Source of the DNA: Paraburkholderia domus
Lineage (GTDB): Bacteria; Pseudomonadota; Gammaproteobacteria; Burkholderiales; Burkholderiaceae
Reading direction: 5' to 3'
Assembly: GCF_905220705.1 (NCBI RefSeq)
Contig: NZ_CAJNAT010000042.1
Coordinates: forward strand, 1-53,750
Length of the DNA: 53,750 bases
This document shows positions 25,831 to 34,484 of the stretch, in pieces (within the stretch, counting starts at the first letter, position 1; each line of letters begins with the position of its first letter). The notes beneath the pieces were generated by a model that was not told where the DNA came from, did no database searches, and saw only the letters and a program-made list of their open reading frames with translations. The position numbers and the translations under genes are program-made.

Positions 25831-26357
25831 GGCGTCTCCCCCGGAGAGAATGCCAATCCAACCTCGGTTTGTCATACTAACCGTGGTTTTCGCCGCTGAT
25901 GTGTGCGTTGGCACACAGTTCGGTCCGGATAGCACTCCGGGGAAGCAAGATGTCGGTAGCGATCCGGTCTCGACGCAGTAAGAACCGCGTTAGTCTCTGG
26001 TGAATGACAGAAGAGCGGTATAGCGAAACTTGGTACGCGGAAGACCGTGAGCCCTTATTTGGACATCTTGGTTTTTTGTCGCCAGCCGGATTGTGCGGCA
26101 ACGACAGACCTAAAAATCAATGGCAGCTTCAGTCGAATAAACGGACGCTTGAGTGTCACTGCTCGTTGCAGCTTAGGTGACCGCTCATGGCCGGCTGTAC
26201 TCGTTCAGGCTTTGCGCACCCGGGCCGTTCATCCTCCGCCATGGAGGCGAACTGCAACAGCCACCGAACTCACATCGACCGCCGTCAGGATAGTTCGATT
26301 CAGATACCAATACTGCTTGGACGGACGTGGCGAACAAAATAGTGGATGACAATGTAG
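25831..26357. other. Gap between divergent accessory genes
   Basis: This stretch separates the leftward cysteine-repeat gene from the rightward integrase. It should hold both promoters, but no strong -35/-10 pair stands out. The open frames here lack ribosome sites and protein-like composition. Confidence 0.4.
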
Positions 26358-26378
26358 CTCCCATCAACTCAATGGGAG
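26358..26378 (+). promoter_or_regulatory. Hairpin covering the integrase ribosome-binding site
   Basis: CTCCCAT (26358-26364) and ATGGGAG (26372-26378) form a perfect 7-bp stem with a 7-base loop. The GGGAG of the second arm is the only ribosome-binding sequence for the ATG at 26385, so the folded mRNA would hide it. This could keep recombinase translation low. Confidence 0.65.
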
Positions 26379-26384
26379 TCTGTC

Positions 26385-26999
26385 ATGGGAAGCAATCAAA
26401 GTCGTGAGCCCTGGAATAAAGGCAAGTTGATCGGTCAGAAACCGCCGCTGAAGCCGAAAGATGTCTGGGCGATCCGAATTCACCTTCAGAATGCGCACGC
26501 GATCCTCGATTTGGCTTTGTTCAATCTTGCGATCGACAGCAAGCTGCGCGGGTGCGATCTCGTCAACCTGCACGTTCACGACGTAACTCACGGCAATCAG
26601 ATACTGCCGCGCGCGATGGTTATGCAGCGAAAGACCAAACGACCCGTGCAGTTCGAAGTTACAGAGCCCGCTCGTACTGCGGTCGCAGCATGGATCGAGA
26701 CGGCCAAGCTAAGGTCCGATGCGTATCTCTTTCCGAGCCGTCTTTCTCGGTCGCCGCACATCTCAACACGACAATACGCCCGAATGGTACATCAGTGGGT
26801 CGCCGCGATCGGCCTTGATCCGAAAGTCTACGGAACACACACGATGCGCCGGACGAAGGCTACCTTGATTTATAAGCGGACGAAGAACCTCAGAGCCGCT
26901 CAACTGCTGCTTGGCCATAGCAAACTTGAAAGCACCGTTCGGTACCTTGGCATAGAGGTTGATGACGCGCTCGAGATCTCCGAGCAAACCGAGATCTAA
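26385..26999 (+). CDS. Minimal tyrosine recombinase (integrase)
   Basis: A 204-residue tyrosine recombinase made almost only of the catalytic domain. Candidate catalytic residues are Arg55 (SKLRGCD), a Lys near 83-85, His152 and Arg155 (THTMRR), His178 (LLGHSK) and Tyr187 (VRYLGIE). The usual N-terminal SAM-like core-binding domain of about 100 residues is missing; only about 25 basic residues precede the catalytic part. Short integrases of this kind are widespread in Proteobacteria and may act on small elements or need partners. It lies in an accessory region a few kilobases before the McrBC-like genes; no attachment site was identified. Confidence 0.88.
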   Translation: MGSNQSREPWNKGKLIGQKPPLKPKDVWAIRIHLQNAHAILDLALFNLAIDSKLRGCDLVNLHVHDVTHGNQILPRAMVMQRKTKRPVQFEVTEPARTAVAAWIETAKLRSDAYLFPSRLSRSPHISTRQYARMVHQWVAAIGLDPKVYGTHTMRRTKATLIYKRTKNLRAAQLLLGHSKLESTVRYLGIEVDDALEISEQTEI

Positions 27000-27083
27000 C
27001 AACAAGCTGCGGCCGTAGGAAGGCACTTTTTTCTGCGGCCGCATTCGCGCGTCGAGCGACACCGCCCCCTTTCGTTTAGGGTT

Positions 27084-27150
27084 GTTCGACGCCTGCCAGC
27101 GAAGCGCGGTGGCCCATTCACATTCCTGTGGACCATGGCAGCCATCGAAC
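27084..27150. repeat. Dispersed repeat family B, copy 2
   Basis: GTTCGACGCCTGCC at the left and GGCAGCCATCGAAC at the right form imperfect terminal inverted repeats around an interior that contains CATTCCTGTGG, as in copy 1 (19761-19828). It is followed at once by a family C copy. Confidence 0.7.
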
Positions 27151-27176
27151 GCCCCTAGACAGCCGTACGCGGTCGT

Positions 27177-27255
27177 ACAAACCGCCGGAAAGCTGCCATT
27201 GAGAATTCCGATGGCCTCTCGGAGGCACCTTCATCGTACAGGCGCTATCGGCCAT
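27177..27255 (+). repeat. Dispersed repeat family C, copy 1
   Basis: Bases 27177-27209 are identical over 33 bases to 52465-52497 (ACAAACCGCCGG, AAAGCTGCCATTGAG, AATTCC). The word GCTATCGGCCAT follows at the same distance (67 bases from the start) in both copies. No gene is present between 27000 and 27413. Confidence 0.8.
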
Positions 27256-27301
27256 GTTCGGACGCTCGACCGCGCCGGGTAAATCGCTGACAATTGCCAC
27301 A

Positions 27302-27318
27302 AACGGCAAAATGCCGTT
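27302..27318. repeat. Short perfect hairpin
   Basis: AACGGCA and TGCCGTT are separated by three A's, giving a 7-bp stem with a 3-base loop. It lies just after the family C repeat and upstream of a small membrane-protein gene. It may be a terminator or part of the repeat. Confidence 0.4.
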
Positions 27319-27413
27319 CGACGATTCGAGATTGAGGCTACAGACACGGCGGCGGGAGCGAGCGTATCAGGGCTAAGATTTTGCTCACAAAAAGTTCGGT
27401 CTAGGGGCTTGGC

Positions 27414-27734
27414 TTGAAAAATCGACTCTCATTTGTCATCTCAGCATTACTCACCGTGATGCTTTTCGCAGGCATCCCAGTTTTCACCTGCAACAATTCA
27501 CCCTTGAATATGCGTGCCTCGCTTGGGTCTAGCATTGGTGCCGTGCTCGTCGTTTATGCATTGGCGACTGCTTTCGCGATGCTTGGGACAATATTTCAAT
27601 ACTTCTACGCTTTTGCAGACAAGGGGACAGCGCTTCGGCCGACGATGTCACGAAACCGCGCATTGCTTCTGATAGGAGGGGTGGCTGCAGGTAGCCTGTT
27701 GCTAAAGTGGTCGACCGCCCATTTCTGTCATTAG
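27414..27734 (+). CDS. Small hypothetical membrane protein
   Basis: A 106-residue protein with three hydrophobic segments (LSFVISALLTVMLFAGIPVF; SSIGAVLVVYALATAFAML; ALLLIGGVAAGSLLL). The start appears to be TTG with GGGG 6-8 bases upstream, which lowers certainty. No family is recognised. The topology suggests an inner-membrane protein. Confidence 0.5.
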   Translation: MKNRLSFVISALLTVMLFAGIPVFTCNNSPLNMRASLGSSIGAVLVVYALATAFAMLGTIFQYFYAFADKGTALRPTMSRNRALLLIGGVAAGSLLLKWSTAHFCH

Positions 27735-27904
27735 ATATTTGGGCATCCGTCGCCGCTCTAATAACGTGGAATTGGGTGGCACCGTCCATATGCGGTCAAT
27801 CGACAGCCCAGGCTAAATCGCAGACAATGGCCCGCGAATCGCGCACTGAACTTGGCGCGACGGCATCGGCTGGGACAGACGGAACCACACATAAGATCGC
27901 GACG

Positions 27905-28375
27905 ATGAAAATACTGGGGATAATTTTGTGCCTGTTCGGGATATTGGGCGGCGTGACTGCGCTTTCAATCACGACCGGTTTATGGCAGGAAAAACCTGTT
28001 GGCCTGCCATGCCATGTGGTTAGCCGGGATGGGACGCTGTATGTCCGTGATGGATTCGGCGGAGTGAGAGCTTTCCTGGTCAACGAAGGCAATTCGTTTC
28101 TGTTAGCGGCGCAAGGCGCACATGCTCACGGCCCGCTCCCAGTGGAGATTCTGGAAGGTCTGTCGCCCGGCTCTGTCTTGCACGTGGAGTTTTGTGGCGC
28201 TCAACCTGTCCGCTTAACTTCGAACGGCGGGGAAGTCTACAAACTTACACAGGAGCGAGCAGAAGAGAACGTTACACACGGCGTGATATCGACGGCACGC
28301 TTCGCCGCGTTCTGTTTCGTAATCGCCATATTGGGCTTCGTGATGGGACGACGAGCCTCGACGTCTGACGTGTAA
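27905..28375 (+). CDS. Hypothetical membrane protein with periplasmic loop
   Basis: A 156-residue protein with one N-terminal helix (MKILGIILCLFGILGGVTAL) and one C-terminal helix (ARFAAFCFVIAILGFVMG) around a soluble beta domain of about 95 residues. The ATG at 27905 was chosen because the protein then begins as a membrane anchor; the upstream extension is not protein-like. The ribosome site is weak. No family is recognised. Confidence 0.55.
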   Translation: MKILGIILCLFGILGGVTALSITTGLWQEKPVGLPCHVVSRDGTLYVRDGFGGVRAFLVNEGNSFLLAAQGAHAHGPLPVEILEGLSPGSVLHVEFCGAQPVRLTSNGGEVYKLTQERAEENVTHGVISTARFAAFCFVIAILGFVMGRRASTSDV

Positions 28376-28877
28376 TTGCGCGGTTTAGCACAGCGGCAAC
28401 TTTGTTTGCTATCGGTACGGTGCTACGCCCGAATACACATGATGGAAGTCCGCTTTCGGGGTCCTTGGAGGGCTCTTGTGGGTCGAGAAGACTCACTCGC
28501 CAATGACGAAAGCTAAATTCGCCGACACCGGGCCGCGAATGTCGGCAAGGCGACCTGGAACGGACGCACGCTCCTGATTAGCCGCCGTCCGCAAAGGCCG
28601 AAATGTGTATGTAGGTTATCCGACAGATTTTTGACGGGCAGCGGTCATTCGGTTGGCGGCTCCGCGGGATGGCTGAACTACGAAGGCCGTCGAGTATTAA
28701 ACGTATCGTTGAATCGCGATCGGGCACCTGCGACTACCTACACTGCTCATTGGTAGATCGCACAGTTGATGACGCTTCGACAAGTACAATCTCGACAAAG
28801 TTGCAAAGTCCGGCTCCGGATCGCCCGACCTTCATATGGGCCGGAACTAGCGTACAGACAAAACGAAAGGGGAAGTC
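28376..28877. other. Gene-poor gap before the McrBC-like genes
   Basis: No gene is visible. The complement of 28637-28666 (GCGGAGCCGCCA, CCGAATGACC) matches the family D word at 52391-52417. AAAGGGGAAG lies just ahead of the ATG of the next gene and is its ribosome site. Confidence 0.45.
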
Positions 28878-31442
28878 ATGATCTTCGACGAGATTATTGC
28901 CGGTGTCCAATCACAGCGGCCGGAACTGAAGGTGGAGCCGCGAAGCGACGGGTGTTCGATCTGGTTATCGAACGGTATAGAACCGGCAAAACGTCTGTTG
29001 CGCGTGAGCCGGACCGCTGACGGAGGGCCGGTGACGGTAAAACTCTCCATCTCTTCTTCTTTGGCCGGGACAGACGTTCTGCGTGAATTCGACGGCACCG
29101 TTGCGGAGTTCCTGAGCTTCGTCGATGCGGAGCTGGCTCTCTTCGAGAACAATCCTGGTGTAAAGAATCCACCTGGTGCGGCGGAGCCGAAAGTGACGGG
29201 GAAATTGCCCGATGAAACTGCCTTCCGGGCAGATATTGAGTCCCTGTATGAGACGCCGCCGAAGTGGGCTGTCGAAACCTGGCTTCCGAGGTTGCAACGC
29301 CATTTGATTGCTACGCGCGGCGCGTCCGCTGCCCAGCTCCGGGACAAAGATTTCCTGAAGACGTTATTCGATTCCGAGAACGTGTCGGCAACAGGCATGT
29401 GTACCATCAGAGTGGGGCCGGCCATCGATGACGAAGAATTCGTGGCCTGGTTCTCCGAGAATGCATCCAGGCCTCTTCCACCCGACCCGAACGAGGCAGC
29501 GGCGCGGCTTACCGAATTGCACGACGAGCTTGCAGTCAGATTTCGCAAGTTGTGCGGAAAGCGGCCGCTGCTCAAGATCAACCGGGCGCTGTCCGCACTG
29601 TTTCCGGACTTTTTTACCACGGTGGCAGACGAAGGGAAGCTCACGGAGCTTTACCGCGCACTGGGTGGCAAAGGGCGAGCCCATGCCGTTCACATGCATA
29701 TGGCTATCCGCAGGATGATCAGAGACGTCGTTGGCCCGGCCGAACCGGGAACGATGGACAGTGTGAAGCAGATGTGCCTGTCGTGGTTTCTCTACGAGCG
29801 TATCAGCGATGACAAGGAAGCAGTCGTTGCGCAGTCCGAGTCCGTTCGCGGAGGCGGCCTCGTTCCTATGCCAGCGCTTCTGCGCCGCAAGGGACTCACT
29901 GCCATCAAGGGCTACTTCCAGACGCTCTTGGGATACCTGCCTGCGCTGAGTGGCGATGGTCTGAGCGAGGAGGATTTCCGCGACCTCATTCGCGAGTCGA
30001 ATCCGACGCTGGTGGACAGCAGCATCCGAACGGTCGTCAACGTCGTCATGCGAGAGTTCGACCTCTGCAAGCGCAATGGCTCCGTGTATCAGCTTTCCGC
30101 TCGCGGCGTCAATGTTCTCGATTCTCAGGACCCTCAAGAACTGGCTGACCAGCTTCTGACGAAGGTTCTGGGTGTCGACTACGTCATTCGGACTTTGGCA
30201 GCAGGCCCCAAATCCAAAGCCGAGCTCGTCGCGATACTGCAGAGAGTGAATCCCGGCTGGACGACAGGATTCGCGCCGTCAGCGTTGCTGAGCTGGCTGA
30301 TGAGCCTGCAGGTCATCTCGTACGAGCCAGCAAACGGCTACACCCTGACAGATGCGGGCCGACAATGGAACGATCTCATCACATGGGACCCGCCGACACT
30401 TCCCAAGGTGGCCGAGACGGTGATCGAGATTCAGGAGGAAGTGGATGCGAAGCTCACCCTACCTGATTGGGCGACGCTACAATCGCGTCTTGCCGAAGCC
30501 GCAGCCGGCAACTTCAGGTGGGACAGAGGTCTCATCGAGCAGTTGCACGGCGGCCTGTGGTTTCATCCGGTGCGTCACTTTGCAGTGATGGCCGGCTTGT
30601 CGGGTTCGGGTAAAACTCAGCTCGCGCTCAACTACGCGCTGGCCCTGTGCGGGCCGCAGCGAGCCGGACAGGAAAGCGTGAAAGTGGTTCCAGTCCAGCC
30701 AGGCTGGTTCGATACGGGCCCCCTGCTTGGACAGATGAACATGCTCTCACAGAATATCTATGATGGGACGCCATTCCTGGAGCTTCTCCTGAGAGCAGCG
30801 GAGAACCCGACGAGTCCGTATGTCGCGGTTCTCGACGAGATGAATCTGTCTCATCCTGAACAATATCTGGCGCCGATCCTGTCCGCCATGGAAACTCAGG
30901 GCGTGATCGACCTCCATCAGATGGATGAAGATGTCGTTGGCGTGCCGAGTCAGATTCGATATCCCGCGAATCTTGCCATCATCGGTACTGTCAACATGGA
31001 CGAGACGACTCATGGTCTGTCCGACAAGGTCCTTGACCGCGCATACACGCTGGAATTCTGGAAGATCGACCCCGAGAGCTACCCTAAGTGGTCAAACCTC
31101 GTAGCCGAAGAGGTTCGAAATAAAGTCAAAGATGTCCTCGGAAAGCTGATGGAGGCGCTCGAACCTGTGCGCCTGCACTTCGGATTGCGCACGATCGATG
31201 ATGTCGTTAATTACCTTGTATTCACGCAAGGGTTGGGCGTCGAATCCAACAAGGCTTTGGATGATGTCGTGTATGCAAAAGTGTTACCGAAGTTGCGCGG
31301 TGAACATTCCGACCGCCTAGCGAGAGCAATGTCTCAGGCTCAGGCCATCTGCCAGGAGTATGGCTTGGCCAGATGCGCCAGTAAGGTGCAGGACATGCTG
31401 CGTGACCTGAGCGAAGCCGGCTCAACCCGGTTCTGGCGATAA
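28878..31442 (+). CDS. McrB-like AAA+ ATPase with large N-terminal extension
   Basis: An 854-residue protein. The C-terminal third is a McrB-type AAA+ motor: Walker A GLSGSGKT (573-580), Walker B YVAVLDEMNLSHPEQY (648-663) and the McrB sensor region GTVNMDETTHGLSDKVLDRA (703-722). McrB motors hydrolyse GTP or ATP and drive a McrC-type nuclease. The first 570 residues form no domain I recognise and should hold the specificity; residues 428-500 look like a winged helix (LLTKVLGVDYVIRTLAAGPKSK onward). A 1-base gap separates it from the nuclease gene. Nearby accessory genes suggest a mobile defence module. The motor call is strong; the target is unknown. Confidence 0.9.
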   Translation: MIFDEIIAGVQSQRPELKVEPRSDGCSIWLSNGIEPAKRLLRVSRTADGGPVTVKLSISSSLAGTDVLREFDGTVAEFLSFVDAELALFENNPGVKNPPGAAEPKVTGKLPDETAFRADIESLYETPPKWAVETWLPRLQRHLIATRGASAAQLRDKDFLKTLFDSENVSATGMCTIRVGPAIDDEEFVAWFSENASRPLPPDPNEAAARLTELHDELAVRFRKLCGKRPLLKINRALSALFPDFFTTVADEGKLTELYRALGGKGRAHAVHMHMAIRRMIRDVVGPAEPGTMDSVKQMCLSWFLYERISDDKEAVVAQSESVRGGGLVPMPALLRRKGLTAIKGYFQTLLGYLPALSGDGLSEEDFRDLIRESNPTLVDSSIRTVVNVVMREFDLCKRNGSVYQLSARGVNVLDSQDPQELADQLLTKVLGVDYVIRTLAAGPKSKAELVAILQRVNPGWTTGFAPSALLSWLMSLQVISYEPANGYTLTDAGRQWNDLITWDPPTLPKVAETVIEIQEEVDAKLTLPDWATLQSRLAEAAAGNFRWDRGLIEQLHGGLWFHPVRHFAVMAGLSGSGKTQLALNYALALCGPQRAGQESVKVVPVQPGWFDTGPLLGQMNMLSQNIYDGTPFLELLLRAAENPTSPYVAVLDEMNLSHPEQYLAPILSAMETQGVIDLHQMDEDVVGVPSQIRYPANLAIIGTVNMDETTHGLSDKVLDRAYTLEFWKIDPESYPKWSNLVAEEVRNKVKDVLGKLMEALEPVRLHFGLRTIDDVVNYLVFTQGLGVESNKALDDVVYAKVLPKLRGEHSDRLARAMSQAQAICQEYGLARCASKVQDMLRDLSEAGSTRFWR

Positions 31443-31443
31443 C

Positions 31444-32991
31444 GTGGGTCCGCGGCAGCACCTCGTCATCCATGCCATCGGCCTAGCTCAGGAAGAGTTG
31501 GGCCGGACCGGGCAGGGAGGGCTGATTTCCGGTCTCAGGGAAGACGCCTCCTACCTTCTCAAGGTCGACGGCGGAACACGCTTGTATGTGGACGATGTTC
31601 CGTTGACGGAAGCGCACGATGGACACTTCGCCTGGACGTCTGGTTTCTTTGCCGGGCGCGTCGAAGTCATTTCTGTCGACCAAAACGGAACGGAAACTTC
31701 GTTTTATCTCGAAGTCGTGCCGGCAAACCGCAAACTCCAAACCGCTCAGTTCGCGTCTATGATCGACGCCATCCGGCGATTCGATCAGCGGCTCCTTCTG
31801 GGGCAGGCTTCCGCATGTCTGGGATTCGGCAACGCCGGGATGAGCGGCAAATTCGACGGCCTGGTTCGTTGGGAGCGCGTGAAGCGGCACGGCAGCGCTT
31901 TTCTGACTTGCGTGGAATCGATCACACGCATGCCTCATGTGAAACTCAAGCCGGTAAGGCAACTCCTGCCATTGGTGCAGATAAAGCGGCTGCCCGTGGC
32001 CGCACTGCGCGACAGACGCATCGTTGCGTTGGCTACAGGGCAGCTATCCGAACACGAGCGTATCGATTCCATCCGGGTGAATGCCCATGTACCTGTCGAG
32101 ACAATCGATACTGCGGCGAACCGGGCTATCTGCGCGCTTCTCAAACGATTCAGACGGGCCGTCATCGCGCTGGAATCATGGGTCATGTCCGACCGCGGAG
32201 AGCTCTCCGATGCCGATGCGCTCGGGCGATGCAACCGGCGTCTGGCCATTCTTCGTTCTCTGGAAGCTAACGTCGGACGTTTGCTGAACCGCTATCCGTT
32301 CCGGGCTGTCGACAAGCCCGAGATCACCGCAGCCGGCCTTACTCAGATCGCTGCGAGCCCCATCTATTCGCGTGCCTTTCGCACCGGTACCGAGGCACTC
32401 CGTCTTGGCGTGGAAAGCCAATCTTCAGCAGAACATCTACATGTCAGCCCTTCATGGGGCGTATATGAGACGTGGTGTTACGTGGCTTTGGCGAACGCAC
32501 TTGAATCGCGGTTGGGCGTCAGGCTGGAGCCGGGAAAGTCGCGATTCAACGATGTGTCTCCAGAAGTGACCTTGGCTGCGCGACTGCCCAACGGTGACGA
32601 ACTCGAGCTGTTGTTCCAGACGACATTTCGTTCGGACGGGATAAGCAGCACGAGAAAAGCGTGGAGTGTTTCCAGAGAGCGACGTCCTGACATCGTACTC
32701 GTGGCGTCCAACGGTGGCGCACATAGGATGCTGATTCTCGACGCAAAGTATCGCAGCGGGAGAAGCAATGTGCTGGACGCGATGGCATCGGCGCACATTT
32801 ATCGGGACTCCCTTTTTCTGGAAGATCGTCGCCCCGATCTGTGTCTCCTCCTGTTACCTGCCGCCTCGGAGGTCGAATCGCTCGAGCGACCGCAGACGTG
32901 GGAGACTTTTGGCGTGGGTGTTGTCAGCGCATACTCTGAGGGCTTAGATGGCGTAGAACGGTGCGTGGAAGCAATTGCGACTTGGCTCTAG
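31444..32991 (+). CDS. McrC-like PD-(D/E)XK nuclease (DUF2357 type)
   Basis: A 515-residue protein. The C-terminal domain carries the PD-(D/E)XK nuclease core: Asp416 (RRPDIVLV) and Asp433-Ala-Lys435 (LILDAKYR). The N-terminal 200 residues resemble the DUF2357 region of McrC-like subunits, which bridge to the AAA+ ring. Translation starts at GTG one base after the ATPase stop, so the two are co-translated. It is the likely DNA-cleaving subunit of a type IV-like restriction or related anti-phage system. Confidence 0.88.
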   Translation: MGPRQHLVIHAIGLAQEELGRTGQGGLISGLREDASYLLKVDGGTRLYVDDVPLTEAHDGHFAWTSGFFAGRVEVISVDQNGTETSFYLEVVPANRKLQTAQFASMIDAIRRFDQRLLLGQASACLGFGNAGMSGKFDGLVRWERVKRHGSAFLTCVESITRMPHVKLKPVRQLLPLVQIKRLPVAALRDRRIVALATGQLSEHERIDSIRVNAHVPVETIDTAANRAICALLKRFRRAVIALESWVMSDRGELSDADALGRCNRRLAILRSLEANVGRLLNRYPFRAVDKPEITAAGLTQIAASPIYSRAFRTGTEALRLGVESQSSAEHLHVSPSWGVYETWCYVALANALESRLGVRLEPGKSRFNDVSPEVTLAARLPNGDELELLFQTTFRSDGISSTRKAWSVSRERRPDIVLVASNGGAHRMLILDAKYRSGRSNVLDAMASAHIYRDSLFLEDRRPDLCLLLLPAASEVESLERPQTWETFGVGVVSAYSEGLDGVERCVEAIATWL

Positions 32992-33076
32992 CTTCGTGTA
33001 GTCGCCCAATGAGGTTACGAGACAGCATGGTCGACCGAATCACTCTGATAGCGGCCGTTGATCTGTGACGGGCTGA

Positions 33077-33418
33077 TCCACGGCCGGGGGTCGAGTGCTG
33101 TCCTCGGGTAACTGTGCAAGGTACGTGCGCAAAGCAATCGAATGGGGCGGAATCTCCTCGCACCACGCACACTACGCCAAAGACTACGGCCCGCTTCTTG
33201 AGGCCGTCGGCTTTCGTCAATCGACCGCAGAGCCGCAGAAAGGCGATGTGGTTGTGATTCAGCCAGCCCACGGGCACCCTGCATGACACTTGGCGATTTT
33301 TGACGGCTCCATATGGGTATCTGATTTCAAGCAAACGCACCCAGGCTCGCAAGGCTTCTATCCGGGTGCATCGTATCGACAATCGCAACCGGCATACAAA
33401 ATTTATCGATACAACTGA
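33077..33418 (+). pseudogene. Broken amidase (BPSL0067/Tae2-like effector) remnant
   Basis: The frame reads SSGNCARYVRKAIEWGG with a candidate catalytic Cys, then PQKGDVVVIQPAHGHPA, an in-frame TGA at about 33284, and continues HLAIFDGSIWVSDF to a natural end near 33418. Restoring the TGA to a Gly codon would give the HPAGH active-site His region seen in this NlpC/P60-like amidase family. The N-terminus is also lost behind an upstream stop at 33074. An inactivated cell-wall amidase of the BPSL0067/Tae2-like type is the best reading (family from memory). Confidence 0.7.
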
Positions 33419-33426
33419 GACGAAAG

Positions 33427-33879
33427 ATGAAGAAGCTATTGACCCTCGCCGTGTCGGTATTGCTGTTGGCTGGCGGATTGCTTTTCCAGCAAGGGGCGTT
33501 CGCGGAAAGCGCTGCTCCCGACGCAAGCACGAAGGCGTTTTACGCCTGGTATATCAAGTTGGAATCCAAAGATACCTACCCGTTGCTGGACAAGGGCATT
33601 TATGCCCGCGTGACCAAAGTGACGGTCGACAGACTTCGGAGCGCCTACCGCCACAACAGGCTGCCAGGCGACAGCGACTATTTCACGAAGGTGCAGGACT
33701 ACGACGAACACGACTGGTCTAACAACATCGCAACACACCAGGCGATCATGCTCGGCGATGTCGCGGTTGTTCCAGTTACACTTGGCTCGAAAGACAAGAT
33801 CAGCGTGTTGGTGTTTCTGCGCAAGCAAGGCGACGGCTGGAAGATCACCAAAGTCGATGACACGCTCGATTATCAATAG
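33427..33879 (+). CDS. Periplasmic DUF3828-like protein, probable immunity protein
   Basis: A 150-residue protein with a signal peptide (MKKLLTLAVSVLLLAGGLLFQQGAFAE). The mature part (FYAWYIKLESKDTYPLL, FTKVQDYDEHDW, GDGWKITKVDD) fits DUF3828. From memory, DUF3828 genes occur directly after BPSL0067-type amidase genes and behave as periplasmic immunity proteins. Here it starts 8 bases after the broken amidase frame and is intact. Retention of immunity after loss of the toxin fits protection against kin or neighbours. The immunity role is inference. Confidence 0.75.
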   Translation: MKKLLTLAVSVLLLAGGLLFQQGAFAESAAPDASTKAFYAWYIKLESKDTYPLLDKGIYARVTKVTVDRLRSAYRHNRLPGDSDYFTKVQDYDEHDWSNNIATHQAIMLGDVAVVPVTLGSKDKISVLVFLRKQGDGWKITKVDDTLDYQ

Positions 33880-33893
33880 AACTTTTACACAAC

Positions 33894-34484
33894 CTAACGC
33901 AAAGGTCGGCGGGCGTATGCAAAGTCTGAGCAGAGTCTAGCGATCCTATTTAGCCGTGGTTGACCCGACCACCAGTCGTTGTCGACCGTTCGGTCTCCAC
34001 CCACAGAAATGCCGACATGCCAATGAGTATTGGGGCAGGAAACACCTAAGATTTTGGCTTTCCTTGGCCTCCAGAATATGACGTCTCCCGGTTGTAGTTC
34101 GTTGAGGTTCGAGATTTTTTTCCAACCAGATAGAGCGGCGTCAACTTGCCTCACTGAAGCGAGCGCGCCAATCGGATGACACGCTGCGCCAAAGATTGCG
34201 CTGACCGTATATGCACACGACAACAAGCCTGGGAACGCCACGCCTAAATACGTTTGATTGGTACCTGGTCGCCATCGTTGCAGGCCGTATAGCGTGCCAT
34301 CGCTGTTGGCAACGCGTGGCGCGTTTAGCGCTGCGTCTGCAAGTCGCAAAGAAAGCGGGCCGACGCACTGCGTCACACCTGCATCTTCTCCGAGTGCTCT
34401 TGTAACGGTGACGGCCGCAAGCGTGATCGCTAAGATCGTCGTTGCGGCAACTCTCCCACACTTAAATGAACGCTCTTTACGCAT
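33894..34484 (-). CDS. Exported NlpC/P60-like amidase
   Basis: A 196-residue protein with a signal segment (RVAATTILAITLAAVTVTRALG). The catalytic parts are LLSCAYTVSAIFG (Cys90), LQPGDVIFWRP and THWHVGISVGG (His154 or His156), with Asp/Asn at 168-170. This Cys-His order is that of NlpC/P60 or CHAP peptidoglycan hydrolases. The start was placed at MRKERSF because it gives a proper signal peptide; an ATG 18 codons upstream is possible. It is convergent with the immunity-like gene. It may be a second effector or a host cell-wall enzyme. Confidence 0.72.
   Translation of the reverse strand: MRKERSFKCGRVAATTILAITLAAVTVTRALGEDAGVTQCVGPLSLRLADAALNAPRVANSDGTLYGLQRWRPGTNQTYLGVAFPGLLSCAYTVSAIFGAACHPIGALASVRQVDAALSGWKKISNLNELQPGDVIFWRPRKAKILGVSCPNTHWHVGISVGGDRTVDNDWWSGQPRLNRIARLCSDFAYARRPLR

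Noticed and set aside
26047..26349. 100-codon frame before the integrase
   Set aside because: No ribosome site and no protein-like composition.
33077..34484. A complete type VI secretion locus
   Set aside because: Only effector- and immunity-like genes are present; no Tss, Hcp or VgrG genes are in the window.
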